DNA of 64,000 nt from Candidatus Contendibacter sp. (GTDB taxonomy: Bacteria > Pseudomonadota > Gammaproteobacteria > Competibacterales > Competibacteraceae). The notes below the pieces were generated by a model. The model saw only the letters and a list, made by a program, of their open reading frames with translations, did not search any database and was not told the DNA's origin. This document shows, piece after piece, positions 62,301 to 64,000 of the stretch (positions within the stretch are counted from its first letter, which is position 1; each line of letters starts with the position of its first letter). Both the position numbers and the translations under genes were made by a program. The stretch spans positions 186,001-250,000 of the forward strand of contig JARSSP010000041.1 in assembly GCA_029624675.1 (NCBI GenBank), read 5' to 3'.

Positions 62301-63617
62301 TCAAAGCGGAGAAAAGCGCGACTGACTGCTTCACAAGAAACGGGAGATCATCGCGCGCTGATTGTTTTGTCACCCGTGACCTTTGAATGGTATTTCGAGA
62401 GAATTGCCCAAATTTGGCAAATGCGCCATACCTTGGCTACTGCTCGGTATTCTTTGTTTCACCACCTTTGCGAGGTCGATAGTTATCTGAAATCCTATCT
62501 TGAGTATCTTCCCGAAGTCACGGATAGTCTTTGGAGAAAAATAGAAAATTTTCCGGCGGAAAAATGGAAAGCGGGCCATTTATTCGCGGCTTCCTTCATT
62601 GCATTAAGAAATAACCAGATGCAGCGATTGCGCAGGGTAATTGACATCACTCTTGCCAAGCCAAGAATAGATCAGGGTTTCATATCGGTACTTGGTTGGA
62701 TGCCACCGTTGCTGGCCAGGAATAGAGTGCACTCGCTGCTGAATTCGAAATTCGCCAAATGGCGTCGCTTGGGAATCATGGCCGCCATGGGTAATCACAT
62801 CGACTGTAAAAATTTTCTGGAGCGGCTTACTAATGACGCGGATGTCGATCTGAGTATTATTGCTATCAAGGCCATTGGTAAACTGGGTTACATAAATTTG
62901 ATGCCCATCTTGCTGCGCGGCCTGCGTTCGAGGCATGATGACCAGCGCTTTTGGGCGGCATGGTCGGCTGTCCTGCTCGGTAATCGCCAGACGGCGCTCG
63001 AAATTATGAAGGGTTTTGCCTTATGCCCCATGCCGCTGCGGCAACAGCAAGCCCTGCAATTGATACTGAGAGTGGCCGATCGTCAGGAAGTGGAGCGCTG
63101 GATTTCGGTGGTGGCAAGACATAATCATCGCCTTCATGCCGCGATGGCCAGCGCTGGCGCCTGTGATAACGTTGCGTGGGTTCCATGGCTACTTGAGTCG
63201 ATGGATTGTCCGGAACGTGCGTGTTCCTCTGGGGAAGCTTTTACCCTTCTTACGGGGGTGGACTTGATTCGTGAAGGGTTGATGCGCCCGAGAGTTATAC
63301 ATCCTTCGGAAACCCAGTTGTTGGGCTCGATGGAATTAGCGCAATTCTTCTTGCCCGATGCAAAGGCGGTTAAAGCTTGGTGGGCCGCCAATCAGGATCG
63401 TTATCAGAAAGACAAACGCTATTTGCTGGGTCGGGAAATCACCCTTGAAAACTGTTTACACTTGCTGGATACGGGCCGGCAATATCAACGGGTGATGGCT
63501 GTACTGGAACTTAGCTTGTTGGAAGCCAATTTTCCTTTGCTGGAAATTCAGGCTTCAAGTTTCCGGCAGCGGGAATGGGTTAGCGATCTAAGGAATACCT
63601 TGTGGCAAGGGGAATGA
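59373..63617 (+). CDS. Giant HEAT-like repeat protein made of three fused modules (TIGR02270-like)
   Basis: 1414-residue soluble protein. Three modules of about 400 residues recur, each with a run of HEAT-like helices (FWAAWSAVRMGERGQA, FWAAWSAGLLADGNGL and FWAAWSAVLLGNRQTA), a segment like GEAFTLITGLDL / GAAFSLITGVDL / GEAFTLLTGVDL, then AITAWW / AVNQWW / AVKAWW, and a closing LELALIKT / MELALLEP / LELSLLEA unit. From memory this resembles the single-module family TIGR02270, often near type VI secretion genes; no such genes are visible here. Modules 2 and 3 are separated by a low-complexity linker of about 190 residues (820-1005). Module 3 is more AT-rich. ATG 59373 has AAAGGAAC upstream. 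Confidence 0.8.
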   Translation: MPATPSNAIQDETTHCIEETKALWKKRQIGIDAPYFSLRDLASLDSRLNQQLDDLRQNSAPSWSLLEQRFNSSQYALDDLFPATILAFSETAPPHWRDFLIELIGTDERSITTVIETLGWLPLDHIKEPLLQFLAAANPLHQRIALAVCAQRRADAGDYLTAALQSEVHELCTCALKATGELGRLDLLPALHQHLTVELPDQRFWAAWSAVRMGERGQATEVLSEFALTDFPLRQHALLLLPRVLNDSQRQRWLETVKSQAVHSRDAMASIGAAGDPWQIPWLIAQMQHPELARVAGEAFTLITGLDLTEHQLAQSMATGSPNPKDPIRGLPWPNPEAITAWWQTNENSFQRGTRYLCARPITPDHCLHVLINGYQRQRAAAALELALIKTGMPLFAVQAPAAEQQELLNVRDTLQTCVETAVQLWLERDQAARAPMTTLPALTELDSRLEQHLTLLHEAGDLGWKCCWDNLAVNLKPGVVFAAAATAVSHPEEAPFKQIIDYVNATPDLAHELIAALGWVGPDVLRGRVRDLLASTSPLLRYVGITACGLHHVDPGRYLDAALKDSGLRLRARALRLVGELRLQRYLPVLRQHLTHANETWRFWAAWSAGLLADGNGLEVLQRIVEHPADPAFQQRAVDLLARAMNLEPARLWIRQLLLDEYLTPLVIRGLGVLGDSSAIPWLIRCMNGMAAPAAGAAFSLITGVDLIKEGLVADSLEPAQDREPAHSSSLPCPDSKAVNQWWSQQRRRYKKNRCYLMGFPISLEVCWQVLVHGQQFQRATAAMELALLEPQTAFFPIEAPGFRQWEWLSGIGTTTPASGEARSTVPHPFSPKKARSKTQQDAPLPKVVVTDPNMDRSTLPRPRRLKPARAADPSLASAMDTLAELTQPVSRGWLFRRRELLHAPAGKASPRIAIIPLSESARGESGAALQEDDRMIRLPEPTSAAVLTARNILSTRKLRFDVDRQDQPGQAGAPSKRRKARLTASQETGDHRALIVLSPVTFEWYFERIAQIWQMRHTLATARYSLFHHLCEVDSYLKSYLEYLPEVTDSLWRKIENFPAEKWKAGHLFAASFIALRNNQMQRLRRVIDITLAKPRIDQGFISVLGWMPPLLARNRVHSLLNSKFAKWRRLGIMAAMGNHIDCKNFLERLTNDADVDLSIIAIKAIGKLGYINLMPILLRGLRSRHDDQRFWAAWSAVLLGNRQTALEIMKGFALCPMPLRQQQALQLILRVADRQEVERWISVVARHNHRLHAAMASAGACDNVAWVPWLLESMDCPERACSSGEAFTLLTGVDLIREGLMRPRVIHPSETQLLGSMELAQFFLPDAKAVKAWWAANQDRYQKDKRYLLGREITLENCLHLLDTGRQYQRVMAVLELSLLEANFPLLEIQASSFRQREWVSDLRNTLWQGE

Positions 63618-63709
63618 TTATCATGAAGGTAGCTGTTCAGATCCCTTGGTGGTTTCTCCTCGTATTGATGGGTTTTGTTCCTCAATATTTTATACCCATT
63701 ATTTATTAG
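63614..63709 (+). CDS. Small hydrophobic protein, 31 residues
   Basis: Short open frame whose ATG overlaps the stop of the HEAT-like gene (ATGA). The product, with PWWFLLVLMGFVPQYFIPII, is a single membrane-spanning helix. Coupled translation makes expression plausible, but so short a frame can occur by chance. Confidence 0.35.
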   Translation: MIIMKVAVQIPWWFLLVLMGFVPQYFIPIIY

Positions 63710-63771
63710 GATGGGTTGAGCGTAGCGAAATTCATCGCCGTGCGGGACTTAACAACCTTTGGAGAAAGGTA

Positions 63772-64000
63772 ATGATGGTGCGGGTGTTGCTTATCGCGGC
63801 TGTGTTGGTGGGTGTTTATTTTTTAGTCCGCTGGCCGCACCGTCCTGCTCGAAGCAGGCAAACTCCCATCCTTGCCATCGCCGCTGGCGTGACGGTTCTG
63901 TTGATAGTGCGTGGCGGTGCTGAAATGGCTATCCCTTTGCTGATTGTGCTGGCTCCGTTGCTGGTGCGTTGGCTTGGCGCCCGTTCTGTGTCTTCTTCCC
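63772..64000 (+). CDS. Small membrane protein, 3' end cut by the window (possible DnaJ-domain membrane protein)
   Basis: Starts at ATG 63772 (or 63775) after GGAGAAAGG and stays open to the window end, 76 codons. It shows two hydrophobic segments (VLLIAAVLVGVYFLVRW and MAIPLLIVLAPLLVRWLG) separated by a basic loop (PHRPARSRQ). This layout is like the N-terminus of small membrane-bound J-domain proteins of gammaproteobacteria, but the J domain would lie beyond the window. Confidence 0.55.
   Translation, partial: MMVRVLLIAAVLVGVYFLVRWPHRPARSRQTPILAIAAGVTVLLIVRGGAEMAIPLLIVLAPLLVRWLGARSVSSS

Overview
The window is a GC-rich, gene-dense bacterial chromosome segment, most likely from a gammaproteobacterium with a storage-polymer lifestyle of the Competibacter/Contendobacter (glycogen-accumulating organism) type. 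This is inferred from gene content: glycogen genes (glgC, malQ), a class I polyhydroxyalkanoate synthase, a ferredoxin-dependent aryl-pyruvate oxidoreductase, phenylacetate-CoA ligase and a branched-chain/aromatic-type ABC importer. No rRNA or tRNA gene was seen, so the taxonomic placement is only suggestive.

Layout. (1) 0-3.8 kb: glgC, malQ and a translationally coupled thiM. (2) 3.8-9.9 kb, minus strand: gltD and gltB (glutamate synthase). (3) 10.1-23.8 kb, minus strand: nine tightly packed genes that read as one operon. In transcription order they encode a glycine-amidinotransferase homologue, an ATP-grasp ligase, a ParA/MinD-like ATPase with a long extension, an HD-type protein, a STAND/NACHT-like NTPase with pentapeptide and beta-propeller C-terminus, a P-loop protein with a broken Walker A, an active-looking P-loop ATPase, an alpha/alpha-toroid protein and a radical SAM enzyme. 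I know no named system with this composition; it is the best candidate for an undescribed system. (4) 23.9-27.5 kb: gdhA, a tyrosine recombinase and two decayed gene remnants. (5) 27.5-32.2 kb: a PEP/pyruvate-binding-domain protein, a patatin-like lipoprotein and a frameshifted DUF2092 gene. (6) 32.2-37 kb: a KfrA-like DNA-binding protein behind three palindromes, then an operon of an ABM-fold protein, a cobalamin-binding sensor with a CarH-like motif, a histidine kinase and a response regulator-PAS protein.

(7) 37-44 kb and 53.7-57.3 kb: livK1, iorA, iorB, livK2, livH, livM, then livG, livF, a CBS-ACT protein and paaK. Together these look like one cluster for uptake and oxidation of aromatic/branched-chain amino acids. 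(8) 44-53.7 kb: an accessory block splits that cluster between livM and livG. It holds a nested inverted-repeat element, an AAA/PD-(D/E)XK protein, two secreted C-type-lectin/BACON proteins whose C-terminal halves are apparently identical at DNA level, a coiled-coil PD-(D/E)XK (DUF3782-like) protein with 21-bp in-frame repeats plus a truncated copy, a second nuclease-like protein, a membrane Ser/Thr kinase and a membrane-anchored POTRA-like protein. (9) 57.3-64 kb: phaC, a 1414-residue protein made of three HEAT-like modules, and two small membrane proteins, the last cut by the window end.

The core genes describe a cell that assimilates ammonia (gltBD, gdhA), imports and ferments or oxidises amino acids through acyl-CoA intermediates, and stores carbon as glycogen and PHA. 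The accessory blocks look like conflict, signalling or surface-recognition modules inserted among them.
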